Below are positions 10,601 to 20,773 of a DNA stretch of 49,010 nucleotides, piece by piece. Each line of letters opens with the position of its first letter. The first letter of the stretch is position 1. The position numbers were made by a program, and so were the translations under genes. Source of the stretch: Amoebophrya sp. AT5.2 (lineage: Eukaryota; Sar; Dinophyceae; Syndiniales; Amoebophryaceae); contig RXOD01003833.1 of NCBI GenBank assembly GCA_005223375.1, positions 1 to 49,010 on the forward strand, read 5' to 3'. The notes beneath the pieces were generated by a model. It worked only from the letters and a program-made list of their open reading frames with translations, was not told where the DNA came from and did not search any database.

Positions 10601-12135
10601 CAGCTGTGCACGACGAAGAAGTCGAAAATGAGCAAAATCAAGAACGCGAACCCCAAACAACTGCCCTTCGACAATTTGCCGATGGCGCGGCCGCGTCCGC
10701 GGCTGGCGCCAACACCAAAAACCTAACGACTAGAAGTACGACTACAAGAACTACATGGAGATTGGGCGTGCTGTTCACAGGCTGTGGATCCACGTCACGG
10801 TCATCCGCCTCCGAAGCGGGTGTGACCCACGATTTGTTTCGCACCACGAATAATGGCGTGAGTTTTAATATGTTGCCGGGCGCGACAGCACGACCGTCAA
10901 GCGCCATTGCGAGCGCAGAGGGACGAGGCGCTCACCTCGCGGCGCAGCTGCGCGTACCTTCGTCGGCGAGCATCATGGGCGAGGAAGATCGGCGCAATGA
11001 CGTCGGAAGCACTTCGGAGCGCGCGCATCTACCCGCTGCGCGCACCTTTGTGCAAAGAGCGTGCACTCGCGTGCGCCGCCACCCGATCGTGCGCCAGGGC
11101 AAACAGCACGCGTGCCACCTCGCGCAGATTTTGCAGAAGTCGGTCGCGTTCCCGCGGGAACAGATTTTGCAGAACCGCACCGCCCCCAGTTGGTCGTACT
11201 CGCCGAGCCTGCTCATTCTCGCTCTGTACGCGCTGATTTTTGCGGACGCCATGGTGAGCATTCTGCTCGCCAACACCTTCTTCCAGATGCACCCGGTGGT
11301 GTTCCTGGTGTGGTTTCTGCTGCCGCCGCTCTGCCCCCTGGCGTACCCGGTGCAGGGTATCGGCTGGCTGCTGTTTGCGCGGGACGAAAAGGGGCGCACG
11401 TTCTGCCACTTGGTGGCAGCGTCCATGGGGAATGTCTACGCCGGGTTCACGGCGTGGCTCTTGTCCGTCGTCGTGCGCAGCCTCGGACTCTTGACGCCGG
11501 GGGGCGCAGGCGGCGGGGACGAGGACGGCGAGCTTGTTGTAGCGGTGGCGCTCCCTGCTCGTCTCTACCGGGGCGTGGTAGGGCTGTTCGCAGAGTACTA
11601 CCTGAAGTTCCCCAGCGCAAACGCATTGCCAGAAGAAGAAGAGGTGGGCCCGACGGCCGCACAGATCATGGGGCAAGGGCGTCAGAGTAGAAGTGGTGCC
11701 GCATCCATTTTTCGAGATGAAACAGGCTCACCAACGGATCTCTCTGGGGACGCAAGCCCGCCGTGGCTCATCTTCGACTGGAACCCGCCTGGCAGGACAA
11801 CACCGTCACCGATTCTCACAGATACAATTGCCGATGCTGACAACCCGTTTGTCGGGCTGCGTCACACCCTGCTGGGAGCCCTGTGTTTTCTTGCCGAGCT
11901 GGGCGGGATCGCAGTGCTCAAGATAGCGCTCGGCGTCACGGCGAACTTCTACATCGGGGCTGTTGAGACAGAAGAGCTCCAGTTCGATGAGAGGGACGAA
12001 GAGGAACCGCGAAGGACCGGCGCAAATTTCGGTCGCAACATGATCAGCAACATGAACTACGAAGCTGGCGATTCCGGAGATGAACACGAGAGTCGCGCCG
12101 CCGCGGCGCGGGGGGACGGAGCTGGGTCTCGATGA
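4615..12135 (+). CDS. Giant glycine-rich membrane protein, plant At5g11700/At5g47020-like, 2506 aa
   Basis: A single open frame of 7.5 kb with no intron. I start it at the ATG at 4615 because the upstream in-frame triplet at 4585 is only TTG, and this ATG gives a signal peptide (MKVVQQILLCAVMSSS). The order is: an ectodomain of about 880 residues with beta-helix-like and glycine-rich segments (ASGGGSGGQIVLHTL near 725); a cysteine-rich stretch (CSPGLSGTFCTPCEKGTW, about 840-900); a transmembrane helix near 910-936; a long, poorly ordered cytoplasmic part; a conserved block at about 1447-1630 (VYFRGTNRE, LLEFVNIE, GDGSYDAPFAL); then about four to six membrane helices between 2195 and 2450. The conserved block and its order match, by memory, the C-terminal half of the plant family (recently called DUF8003), of unknown function. 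Likely a surface or secretory-pathway protein. The far C-terminus may be frameshifted (see findings). Confidence 0.8.
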   Translation: MKVVQQILLCAVMSSSPGASSQELPDHGPSTWHQVSHRLEPAQRQELPPCDAAVLSCDASRLANDSSTCLISGEQTGSFYIRRSCQLQFNGSIVFEDAMVEAAWPEVTLQIRAQNGNVTLRDSFFWRFSKLGFHSACCDIKNRQNRTSRTSTGDHLQLQHQAARPHQLLPTTGASATASISGGIFFQWDAPSGEVQKFLTVAETVLSVEPPGRWDIVLNGSRRVEFRGMQRLTLQHARDVFLASRMLVNVFDALHISANRSISTASALYCSGKIVVDGLNVAEVQLGGLVGGDLVSDGAHKPVVLVRGSAVAIAPADTWNVERIAVFASKQSTFRAVSDYYDTDVRTTGDRFMEACDAEADAESRHRRPPEERGAAEDPRRAAVQHYFPWSRGATTTAAATRQASERSSPAARQHQQASPLRDDFHFPRDSIDYCQMWSSPCASSGSGADNSGGRSSRRVEINQRLQNENEDAPEGSSTTGNATSTCYTPTWYGDFFGDAERFPHGLADLERQFVNQYSFDFIQVAPVVQIAAKAKIQAQAMLFCADRWQVTKSTLSTSGRGCRAGQGRGRGASGRDPHLLGAGGSHSGRGGFAVRADSDAVQRVASAGMQYDIPDSEDARGSTQKKKIMFSDLVHKKNFFVQDSRKSGGIWWDVSAPASAGGCGDDTECSFLWRRPSRPSFGGGMIWASVRDAQLEKAALQADGSKGMVSEGTYGQSWASGGGSGGQIVLHTLNGVLDGSSGLLSAKGGSNACLATGASGAGGGGLVGIRWHQQRKQERTGRTTKGPRPLKTVTAHIQIAVDGGSIDPSCLENPPPHVHTVTERIQGHRGIASHLGMCSPGLSGTFCTPCEKGTWSGGGASCEPCDQPGGVEKFEWIAVGWTNSTCPYRCPVGYPNVDTNPSCLDPWRFTMAFFGGLFGLLTIGVVLVFLILISMSAEEYRRKRRKRQQRAAYRAEQMLLEVAAPGGSSTAEAGRGGPTTAVGLGGTTHQVRENPLGDTPTTGRFESLPRRYSPSGSSYGGRRGGIAGATAGKRKMMSFGYANNEVADRRSMARWAEIRVNVWMSATTRDVPGAVRGRGGPPRGGSASPTATDSFLGEFCPCSSYLRQVASGFRGIVRWCGRAFRRACAAVRSCGERVCLCCCKLRSRGVFRRNFRESRAGGPAEARSRREPGEHAVSSRRAADDTPPINDHDPWFSENHDESTHDPSIAKDVDACSSVPTSQRGSTISLPLSPAEAGSPGPLTRVLNDNLTDAHAFLSAFGHQYHLHEEHTVEPNWFPEAPLAVHPLPHSGSSEAGAAGRRAPLLGSGSPGVVASPMLTVIPPAQSPLTTEPSGTLSLPPLAAGTSTAATPTDQLGGRGTTYGGRGPLGLGLNYSTSRYLGPGGSSFMPPPSTCTSASAMLTPTEHASPEQIGSASATASANNITNQVFLTEDAVRSLLFSPDDLPYHARRVYFRGTNREQDPWRLEWRNPWRARVSDDGWRAFSEKVNTEVCVSTSSAVRVGKFLSAVYPPLVPWWRRKHRRARACRLLEFVNIELENLSLGQRLWSDVSARTSDRNLQIKFGCDGSASLAYLDFLDYDSNSLFDWSPELRENEQRFLPAAGDGSYDAPFALELTDPLLSQMQSVAGSAVLLPLLHAFNRCARAISAEDLDAAWRAYWKASSVGMTSVVSGGGPQVGSANGIQQPDHAEMSSSSSSTGSLGGGAVGRRNGPPGYYYRDAEGREHSLADLDADAIERVLRQSKKGAQAAKNVHHQHRSTPEEQKQNNSKHQRAATAVAGPRYNGGEPASDPRAERRLRVHPRFSQMQSEDDIDGSAVARDVGSLFADRSRRNLSPRSPRLDEDDFPLRGAAPARITEGSKDGRTTKITQEAGPATRGRGEWGTSAPPRSRPRARLAEGANLDDELVTGVPLLQSQHQTQANEAAALRRLMHLKSVVERRREPLRLAGIAVSVVCWPDGELWSSNQLQAQTGTEGRSTHLPREAEDDDDEFPIPAAVHDEEVENEQNQEREPQTTALRQFADGAAASAAGANTKNLTTRSTTTRTTWRLGVLFTGCGSTSRSSASEAGVTHDLFRTTNNGVSFNMLPGATARPSSAIASAEGRGAHLAAQLRVPSSASIMGEEDRRNDVGSTSERAHLPAARTFVQRACTRVRRHPIVRQGKQHACHLAQILQKSVAFPREQILQNRTAPSWSYSPSLLILALYALIFADAMVSILLANTFFQMHPVVFLVWFLLPPLCPLAYPVQGIGWLLFARDEKGRTFCHLVAASMGNVYAGFTAWLLSVVVRSLGLLTPGGAGGGDEDGELVVAVALPARLYRGVVGLFAEYYLKFPSANALPEEEEVGPTAAQIMGQGRQSRSGAASIFRDETGSPTDLSGDASPPWLIFDWNPPGRTTPSPILTDTIADADNPFVGLRHTLLGALCFLAELGGIAVLKIALGVTANFYIGAVETEELQFDERDEEEPRRTGANFGRNMISNMNYEAGDSGDEHESRAAAARGDGAGSR

Positions 12136-12256
12136 TCTCTATGCGGAAATTTTTAGTGTGAAATAGGGAGTGGGAGTCGGAGTTGAGGGAAATCGAAATT
12201 CAATTGAACACGAGATGAAAATTTTGCATGTAGAAGTTGGTTTCCATTCAGAATTC

Positions 12257-12463
12257 TTTGATGTTTCAGCCGTCCCCGTCGTGTCGAGGCTCAGTGCAAC
12301 GCCGGCCATCGATCAGGAGAATGCAGATGCCATGCGAAAGGAAAAGAACGAACTCCGAATGCATCTACGGATTGAGTCACGGTCGGAGGAGGCTGCACGG
12401 GCAAATTGTATGAGATTGTTGTGGAACAAGCGGATATCACCATGCGCAGCTGCTGCGAATTAA
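12257..12463 (+). CDS. Possible terminal exon of unknown gene
   Basis: An open segment follows a good acceptor (TTTGATGTTTCAG, ending 12256), enters at phase 1 and stops at TAA. Its product is charged and helix-like (ENADAMRKEKNELRMHLRIE). It may be a short gene beginning at the ATG at 12215 (82 aa, single exon), or a last exon. It could even be an alternative end of the preceding large gene, through a GTCGCA donor at 12033 in the same phase. None of these is clearly better. Confidence 0.3.
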   Translation, partial: FDVSAVPVVSRLSATPAIDQENADAMRKEKNELRMHLRIESRSEEAARANCMRLLWNKRISPCAAAAN

Positions 12464-12508
12464 TGGCACACACGAGGAGAGCGGACCATAGGCAAAGCAT
12501 CGTTGAAG

Positions 12509-13024
12509 ATGCTGGCGAGAACCCGCCTCATGGCGGCTGGATGGTCTACTTATATTCGGCGGTAATTTATTGACTAGTGATGTTCGTGGTGACTGATCGG
12601 CATGGTCGAAGACGTCATCATGTCCGGAGGACTAATATCCATCCGGCTGTCCAGCGAGCTACTTGTATAAATATGTTGCCGTGCAAAACCTCCAAAAGTC
12701 CAGACGGCAAAAGATCTTGCGCACCGCACCTTGATCCAATTTCTCAATACCTGATGAAATAGCTTTAATAATTGAGTACTCGTCAGGGTCAGCACTCAGC
12801 ATGAGCACACGAGTTCTTTTATGTGTACTTACTGCTTTTATTCCCGTGCCAGTCTGCCGCCGGGTTCTTCCGGGGCAGAAAAGACTCGTCTGCTTGATGG
12901 TTCTCCCATTTTTTTCGTGAATGGAAGAGAACGAGTTTTTCATGCGCACCAACGAGGTCCTCTGTTTGAGTCGGAGCCGCCCACCAAGACGTTATTGCGA
13001 TCGCTACCATCCCTTCGTGACTAG
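12509..13024 (+). CDS. Small two-exon protein, 74 aa, possibly organelle-targeted
   Basis: Exons are 12509-12561 and 12853-13024, with a GT-AG intron at 12562-12852 (GTAATT donor, CCCGTGCCAG acceptor) in phase 2. The first residues (MLARTRLMAAGWSTYIRR) are basic and hydroxylated without acidic residues, like a mitochondrial presequence. The rest is short and mixed, ending in RSLPSLRD before TAG. A second in-frame ATG at 12530 would shorten it by seven residues. I do not recognise a family. A small mitochondrial subunit is one possibility, based only on the N-terminus. The intron contains a competing open frame on the opposite strand (about 12659-12820), which I consider less likely to be real. 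Confidence 0.45.
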
Positions 13025-13267
13025 TATTGAGAGCTCTGAAGGATCTGCTAAAACTAACAAAATGGGAATGTTGGCTGCGAAGTCACGGCTTGATTGAATT
13101 TGAAGCAATAGCAAACTAGAACTTTCTTACTACGCGATAGAATCAGTGCTTGCAGAAGAGTAGAAGTCCGCGCAAATTTGTATCACGACAGATCTTCACG
13201 ACAGGCAATAGTGCTCGATCTACGCCACAGCCGAGTATGTGATCGGTAGTGAGTCTAAAAGTTTTGC

Positions 13268-16200
13268 ATGAAGCGCGACCGGCGTGCGGCTTTCCACTTT
13301 TCGGCAGATGGCTCTTTCGTCCGCGTACCGGTCCGCGCTCCTTCTGGCGAGGACCGCGAGCAGAGAGCAGGAGGTCCTTCGGGGGGCGGCGCGCAAGCAG
13401 TGGCAGGTGCGGAGGAGGCGCGGCCGCCGAAGGCTGACGAGGTCGCGGGAAATGGCAAGGACTCCGGCAGCATCAAGAATGGAGGCAAGTCCGAACAGGA
13501 GCGAACGACAGCGAGCGATTGCGAGTTCTCCGACGAGGATAAAAGTAGACTCATCACGATCACACGGCAGCTGGAGGGCATCGTCCACCTCGCGGCCAAC
13601 CAGCAGGACGCGGAGAGTGACGAGGACAGCATCTTCAGAGACGAGGAGGTCGTGGATCAAGCGCATCTGCACACACGAGCAAAGTTCGTCAATGTTAGGT
13701 CCAGTTCTTCGGGATCGGGTGAGCCCGAGCACGAGCTGGTCCGGCTTGTACGGGATTGTGCTGTCGCCCTGCTCCACCACAGCAACGTCGAGCATATTAG
13801 CGGACTTCTACTTCTTCCTGGCATAGAAGCTGCCCCGGCCGCGCATCAGGGCGGCCTGTCCCCAACGGACTTCACGCGACTTTTGCTCATAAATTTGCGC
13901 ACTTGCTTTTTACGAACGGCGTCGTGGTCCTCTCGGTTGGCTCGCGAAGCAGATGCTTCGCTTCTGGTGGGATTTCTCAATGTCCCGGACGACGTCGGGT
14001 TGGATGATGGCGGGCACGGTCGCCACGGCTCAACATCTTCGGGGGGCGGAAATCAGGAAAATCCATGGCACTCGGCCGACGCCTTTGAATTCCTGCCGCC
14101 TTCGTGCTTCCTTCGCCTTGATGCCGTGCTGGCTAGTACCTCCGACGAGGAGAGTCGCTCCCTCCGCACACCCTCACTCATCCAGAGACGGCGAATCGAT
14201 CAAGTTCAAGATGCCGATAAGTCATGCTTGGCCGAGGAAAGTGGAAACTCCGTCGAGAAGTCCGCCGAGTCGAGCTCGCAGGCTTTCGCTCGCTCCCTGA
14301 AGGGAGGCCTCGTGCGTCAGTACGTTTTCGTCGGCCCAGAGGACGCACGAAGATTGGCGGCCGCAGTTTTTCGCCTGAATCCAGCGCGCTTCGTGCGACG
14401 AGGCAGACCACCACCACCAGCAGTTGTGCCACCGGAACGCTGTTCTCAAGATCGTGCTCCTCCAAACCAGGATGAGGACCAACCGATCTTTCAGCACGAT
14501 TCCTTCGAGTCGCGGAACGTACCGTTTTCTCCTGAAGACGTGCAACTTGTCAGCGCTGGAGCAGGAGCTCACGCAGCCACGACGTCGAAGATCAACTATG
14601 TGCAGGGTCAAGCAACTGTGGCTGATGTTCTTCGCACAAGCTGTCCACCGCCACGTGGGCCTTCCGGGGTTCATCCCACAAGGAGTGCAGTGCCGCCGAC
14701 TGCCGTTTTGCCGCTGGCACTTCTGTTTGCAAGCACGTGCCGCGGTGGAGGATACCGCGGGGGGCGTGAGCAAAGACGAGCAGAAGGCACCAATTCATCG
14801 TCGCTTTGCACGACGCTGCGGCTGGACTGGAATCTTGTGAAGTTGCTGGAAGCCGGATCTGCGAAAGTGAAACCCAGCGGGACAAAAAATTCCTTGGTCC
14901 CCCCTCATCTTCAAATCGCGAAGTATCTTCGGCCGGTTCGGAGGCGCCAGAAGGGCTTTGATGACGACGCGGACAACTGTTCCTCTGACTCGCAAGACCC
15001 TCTCCCCCTCGCTGGACATCTCTACTCTTTACTCGCAGGGGGGCATGGAGCCGGCGCGGAGCAGCGAGAGCAGCGGTCCCGAACGCAGGCGCGCCAGCGC
15101 TCGAAAACATCTACCGACGAGCACGACGACAGCGACTTCGAAAACGCCAACGAGAGCAGCATGTCGTCGTCTGCCGCGGCCGCAAACGTTGGGAAGTGGC
15201 GGGCCCATCGGGGGAAGCACGAAATTGCAAACGGAGCTGCAAAGCCGTCGCTACTCACGCCGCTCGCGGCGGCCTGCGATCGCGCTAGCATGCTGCATTT
15301 GCTACTTTTGCGAACAGGTCGTCGCGAGGCAACTTCTTTCGCCACGCCTCCATCGCGCAGAACAAATGTTGGACCACGGAGGACAGACCGAGAACTACCC
15401 ACACCTGGGCTGATTATGGGGTTGCAAAAACTTGGTTTGCTGCAGGACACGAGTGCTCGCACATGGTGGGACTCCGGCGCCCTACATCGCCAAAAGGCAG
15501 CTACATCAAGCGCACGCGAAGAGGAAGCAGCAGATGGGTATGAGCGTCCAGAACTCGGTGAGCTTTCCTCGTCCGCCAGAGTAGAGAAGCTAAGGCAAAC
15601 TCGGGAAGGCGTCGCGGACGAGGGGGGCCTACTTCTACTGCACAAGCAACAGAAAGACTCGGTGAGGGGAACGTCCAGCTCCGTACAACTACAAGGCAAC
15701 GGCGCCGCATCATCAAAGAACGAATCGCCAACAGCATCGGCAGGAGTTGGTCCCACAACTGTGGCGCCATCCGGCCCTTATCAAGTTCCTGAGCAACTTC
15801 TACAGGTGGGCGGTCCGCTGTTGCCCACGAGCGCTACGGCCGCGACGAGCGTGGCAGACGTGGAGGCGAGCGCGAAAGCGGTCTTCCAGCAGCTGGGAGG
15901 GCAGAACCTGCTGAATGCGGTCAGTTCGGTCGGGTTTGGCGGCGCCGTCGTGGAGGAGTACGCGAAAGTCCAGCTGCACGGCGTGGACAGGTTTCAAACG
16001 GACGATCAGGAGATGGAGGAAGAAGACCGCGCGTGGACGTATCGGCAGCTCCAGAGCCAGCGGTACTTGATGCGTCACGGGCATCTGGTGATGCGGAAGA
16101 AGAGAAGACCTACTTCTGTTAGATCCGGAGTAGGTCGTGGTCGTCGTCGGCGCGGGCAGAGCCATGCTGGAGAAAGGCCCGCGCGCGAGAGCTCGTTCTC

Positions 16201-19200
16201 CGCAGATTCGCAAGCAGACGACTCGTCTGGAGACGACTCATCTTCAGGGAACGACGAGAACGCGTTCCCCTCGGTGGTCGAAATAGGCGAAAGGAGGTGG
16301 TACGTTCCTGCCAGCGCCCAGAGGACCTCCGTGGCACAGAAACGATTCAGCCTTGCTGCTGGCATCGAAATGTCATGCAATCCCACGGATCCGTCAACAT
16401 CGAGCAGAGCCCGGCGCGAGGATGAGGAGTTGAGGGAGCACGCGCTGTCACTGCTGACAAGGGGTCGGGCAGTCGACTTCCACTCTGAGCTGGCAACCAG
16501 CTTGGGCAGCGAGTCCGGAGGCACTTTGGAAGGCGGCAAAGCATCGCCGAGCGAACACGCGCGCGGTACTGCCGACGGCGACGCAAGGGTCGGTCCTAGC
16601 ACCCACTCGGGTCATCTAATGGCTGCAGGGGCAACGAGAACGGCAGGAGTAGCGTTACGAAGTGCGTCGTTCCTCCACGTCGACACACTTGACAGCCTTG
16701 CGACCGAACTGAAAGTGTTGCCGGAGCCCGGCGTGCTCTCTGCGACCGCGAAGCAAATAGCTTCCGGGGCAACATCAATTTTCGTCGCCCGGCGTGACCG
16801 CGACTTTTCCGGACACTTTTGGCACGTGAAGTCTGTTTGGAGGTGGACCCCGCCGGCCGTGGGTCCAGATGCTGGCGGACTCATGGAAATGCAGTCTCCC
16901 GGCCCGCCTCCACCCCCACCTCCGCCACCGGAAGTGGCCCCAAACGACCAAGCGGCTCGAGTTCTGGCATTCCTGGAGGTCTACAACAGGAGCAAGAGGC
17001 TTGCACCTGTTTCCGCCATCGGCAAAAGAACGACAGCACATCGGGAATTAATCTTTCGTGCCGCGGTGGAAATCGTAGGGAGAAGAGGCGGGTCGCCTAC
17101 GTCGTCGCTCGCAAACGTACTGAAACTTTCCTCAGGTGGGCGGGCGGCCAGAGCAGGTGCCTCCACGGCGATCGCGGCTGTGCAGCCTGCGAAGTTGCCA
17201 TCACCAGCCCGCGACACCACGAGCAGCTACTACGCTGACCATCTCGCCGTCGAGGATCTAAACACGTCCGCCACGCCGTCGGTGTCGAATCAGGCGAGAG
17301 ACGCGGCGGGGACCGCCGGAACGCAAACGGACTCCGCAACAATTATGTTTACGAGCGAAGAAGAACACGACACAGAGTTCACGGGCGGTCTCCTAAACAT
17401 GTGGGCGCAGGCACGGCAACGCGACACTTTCGCACTGCTTGAGTCGACCCCGCCCGATGAGAACAAGAGCGTGCGCGCCGAGACTAGTTTACCAGCACAA
17501 CCAATACCAAATGGCACCGGGCTCGACGATGAAGAGGTGGACTATGCCGGTAGAATGTTGCAGCTAGTGGCGAGCGGATCTTCGTTGGCCTTGGCAGCAG
17601 CGCAGACACCCACAAGTGCGAGATCAGGCGGACATCAAAGCAGGCCCGGCGACGAGGAAATGGCTACCAATGATGGGGCTAGGTCTGGAAGCGGATCAGG
17701 TCATGGGAGCACGGCCGTATCGATGCTGGGCACATCGACCGCAGCTCCTGGCCGCGGGCTGTTATATCCGCGGCTGGCGCGGCCGGGCGCGCGTGAAGGT
17801 GTATCCGCCATAACGAGTGTGGGTCGAAGCAGTGATGCAGGGGATCGCAGCACGGGAGCAGCTGCTAGCACAACCACAACGAGGCAATTCACTATCGACT
17901 TCGACGGCACACGCATTCCGTTGGATGAGGTCAACGCAGCGGAATTGAAGAGCGATGGTCAACACGATGTTGAACTAGGCAAACAGCAGTATGGCGATGA
18001 CACGCGAGGACCTCGACCAGAAGCAGAACTGGACCTAGTTGCCAGCCTCCTCCCGTCGGCGCCACTTCTGCATGCGCCACTGCGTCTAGACTTCTCGTTG
18101 GTTTTGCATTCGTCTTCGCACCAGACCAAGCAGCAAGTAATTCAATGCCCGGACTGCGGTCGGCAAAACGTGCCACGCAAATCGTCGAATTTCTGCTACT
18201 ACACCGGGAAAAACTTTTGCGACAACTGCTTCCAGCAGCAGCAACCGAGTTCGCTCGCAGCGGAGGAAAACTCAGGTACCTGAATCAAGTACTGGCAATT
18301 TCTACCACCTCCACATACTTTCTTAGTTTCAACCTTTTTGCATCTTCGCAGCAATAAAGTCCCGTCTGATGGGTCGCGTCACTCACTCCTTCATCGATCC
18401 GATGACAGGTTCGACTTCGACTGCACCAAGCTCGTCCTCCGCCGCGCGCCGCGTTATTCCAGCCTATGTCACTCGCCGCTGGGATTTTACCAAGCGGCCC
18501 GTTTGCAAGGCGGCGGACCTTTACCTGCAGGCCATCTATCACGCGCCGGTCTTAGACGCGAGCAAAATCCGAAAGGTGGGATTCCCGCGCGAAGTGGTTC
18601 GACTGCATCAGACGCTGGTAAACGGCGGCATCATGGATCTTGTACTCGGTGGGAGGCCCGGAACTCCAGACCATGTAGTTGACACAGAAGTTGTAGTAGA
18701 AGTTCCGCCTCCACCGCCCCCGCCACCACCGCCAGCTGCAGCTCATGCGCCACTCAGACAGAACACTGATGACGCCACCGGCGAGCCTGAAACAGGAGCA
18801 GACCGCAGTTCCGGGCCAGAAGCCGAGGGCTTGCAGCTTGCGGACGGTGCACATCGAATACCCGATGCGCTCCCGCCAGCTTTGACTACAGGGGCAATCG
18901 CGAACGAGGAGGGCCGAGAAGGTGGCGTCCTCGAAGAGGAAATCGAGCGACCGGCTACGTCTCCGGTGGATGCTGTCGCGTCCAGCAACGACGATCTCCA
19001 TACAGAGGCATCGCCGGCGCGAGAAGGAGCGGCTGCAGGAGTAATTGAACAAGTTCCAGTTGTTCTAGTAGAAGAGGAAGAAGTGCAGCCTCCTGAGCCC
19101 CCATCTACCCAGGATTTCCGCCGCCTGCCCGAGCAAACGGCCCAGGCCGTTGCCGCGGCAAAAAGCTTTGCTGATCGTTTGCTGAACGCGACGGAGTCTG

Positions 19201-20399
19201 TAATTGGCAACGTCTCCGAGATGCGGGAAAGCGTTACTCATCAGTACCACATCATGACGGACTTCTCCTCCTCGTTCCAGGCTGAGGCGCGCTCGCAGGT
19301 AGTCTTTTCCGAAGTTCACGAGTACCTGCAGCGGACTGCAAAAGCGTTCGCACTCGCGCAACTCATCGCTGTTGACGAAAAAAACGACCACCTTGCCACC
19401 CGTCTCGCTGAGATCGGGAGTGGCGCCGACGAAGCTCTCGTTTGGCGGGAGTGTGGCTGCGATTTTCGTCCGCCGAGTATCGGGAACCGCGGCGTTGCTG
19501 CTGCGGACGGCAAGGCGAGAAAGCTCAAGTACGCAGAGCAATTTCGCGCGTTGCTTCAATACGATCATGCGGAGACAGGAGGAAGAGCAAAGCAGTCTGG
19601 CCAGGAAAGACAATCCGCGAGCGGCCGTTCAGTTGGTAGGGATGTCAAAGGGAACACCAGTAAAATTGTCGCGCGAGCAGGAGTATCTTCGTCGCGGCTC
19701 CTTGCGCACGGTTTGGTTTATGGCGACGAGACCGCTGAACGAAGACCACTCATGTTTCCCCCGTCGCTTGAGGAGGAGACAAGTGGTGCGTATTCGCTGC
19801 ACATGCTCGAGGAACTGTCGCGCGGCTCCGACGCCTCGCTGCGGCTTCTGCGGTCTGTGAAGGACGTCTTCGCGCGGTTATTGGCGTTTTTACACTACGC
19901 CTTCGCGGTCCGCCTCACTGCTCACAGCAGTCTCCCTCGGGCCCCAACCCCATTCTGCTCTTCCTCACAAGAACGGCACCTAGTACTCAAGCAGCGTGTA
20001 TTCGCGCTGAACCCGCTGTTGGATCTACCGGTACCGCGGCGGCCGCTAGCAGATGTTGGTAGTACTAGTACGACCGTGGGGCGGGAAGGGAATGTCGATG
20101 CTCCTGCTGCAGTCTCATTTTCAACTTCAGCAACAGGGGACCACGGCGAGGCGGCGGGAGATTTCTCGATGAAGAAGCGTAAACAGATGCATTCCGGACC
20201 CGGAGGAACAGACGATGCAGGGTTGAGCTACTACGCAACCTGTGGGGTGTGTGCTGCGTGGGTGTCGTATTGGGGACACGCCTACCAATGCGAAACATGC
20301 GGCACGGTTTTCCATCGTCGTTGCTTCATGGTGCGGGCGCAACAGAAGTGCCCACACTGTCGAGTGCGTTCGCACCAGAGCTTGCTTGCAAAATCATGA
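13268..20399 (+). CDS. Large Rubicon-homology (DEF8/PLEKHM/Rubicon-type) protein, 2351 aa
   Basis: Exons are 13268-18275 and 18352-20399, joined across a 76-nt GT-AG intron (GTACCT donor, CTTCGCAG acceptor) in phase 1. An in-frame TAA lies just upstream of the ATG. The first 1600 residues are mostly low complexity (Ser, Glu, Gly, Ala, with a polyproline run near 1220) and have no clear domain. From about 1626 comes CPDCGRQNVPRKSSNFCYYTG, then FCDNC, then RRWDFTKRPVCK about 80 residues on; at about 2130 AYSLHMLEELSRG; and at about 2298-2340 a zinc cluster with CGVC, CETCG, FHRRCF and CPHC. This order is the Rubicon-homology region, which binds Rab7-type GTPases and zinc and acts on late endosomes or autophagosomes. 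Here the region is stretched by an insertion of several hundred low-complexity residues. The intron lies inside the conserved region, so the two open frames are clearly one gene. Confidence 0.8.
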
Positions 20400-20773
20400 A
20401 GAGAGGGCACCTGCTCCAGCCACAAAAAATTTAATCGCTGATACTCATTCGTACGTCGTTGTACTAGAAGTTGATGTTGTACGAACGCGTCGCTGTCGCG
20501 CAAATTTAAAATCCGGGCTATTGACAAAACGAACAATTTCAATTTTAAGTTCCATCAGAGGACGAGGTCGAGGAACAATTTCAATTTCAAATTCAAGTGC
20601 CCCTTGTTGGTTCTTTTCCCTATTTCACTGTGAATGTCATCGTCGTGTCGTGGTCTTCGTTTATGTTTAAATCAGGAAGAGGTTCGATTATAATTGCGAA
20701 AGAACATCATGATGATCAAGGGCTGGACAGGAAGTTCTTCATCTTCATCAGGCGTGAGGATTGACGAGAAAAA
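20400..20773. other. Short intergenic spacer
   Basis: This is the 374 bp between the Rubicon-like gene and the phosphatase gene. It is richer in A/T than the flanking exons and carries two similar segments, AATTTCAATTTTAAGTTC near 20536 and AATTTCAATTTCAAATTC near 20577. No gene is seen. Confidence 0.5.

Noticed and set aside
12659..12820. Minus-strand frame containing LSADPDEYSIIKAI within the intron of the 74-aa gene
   Set aside because: It is short, on the opposite strand to all supported genes, and could not be joined to further exons with good phases.
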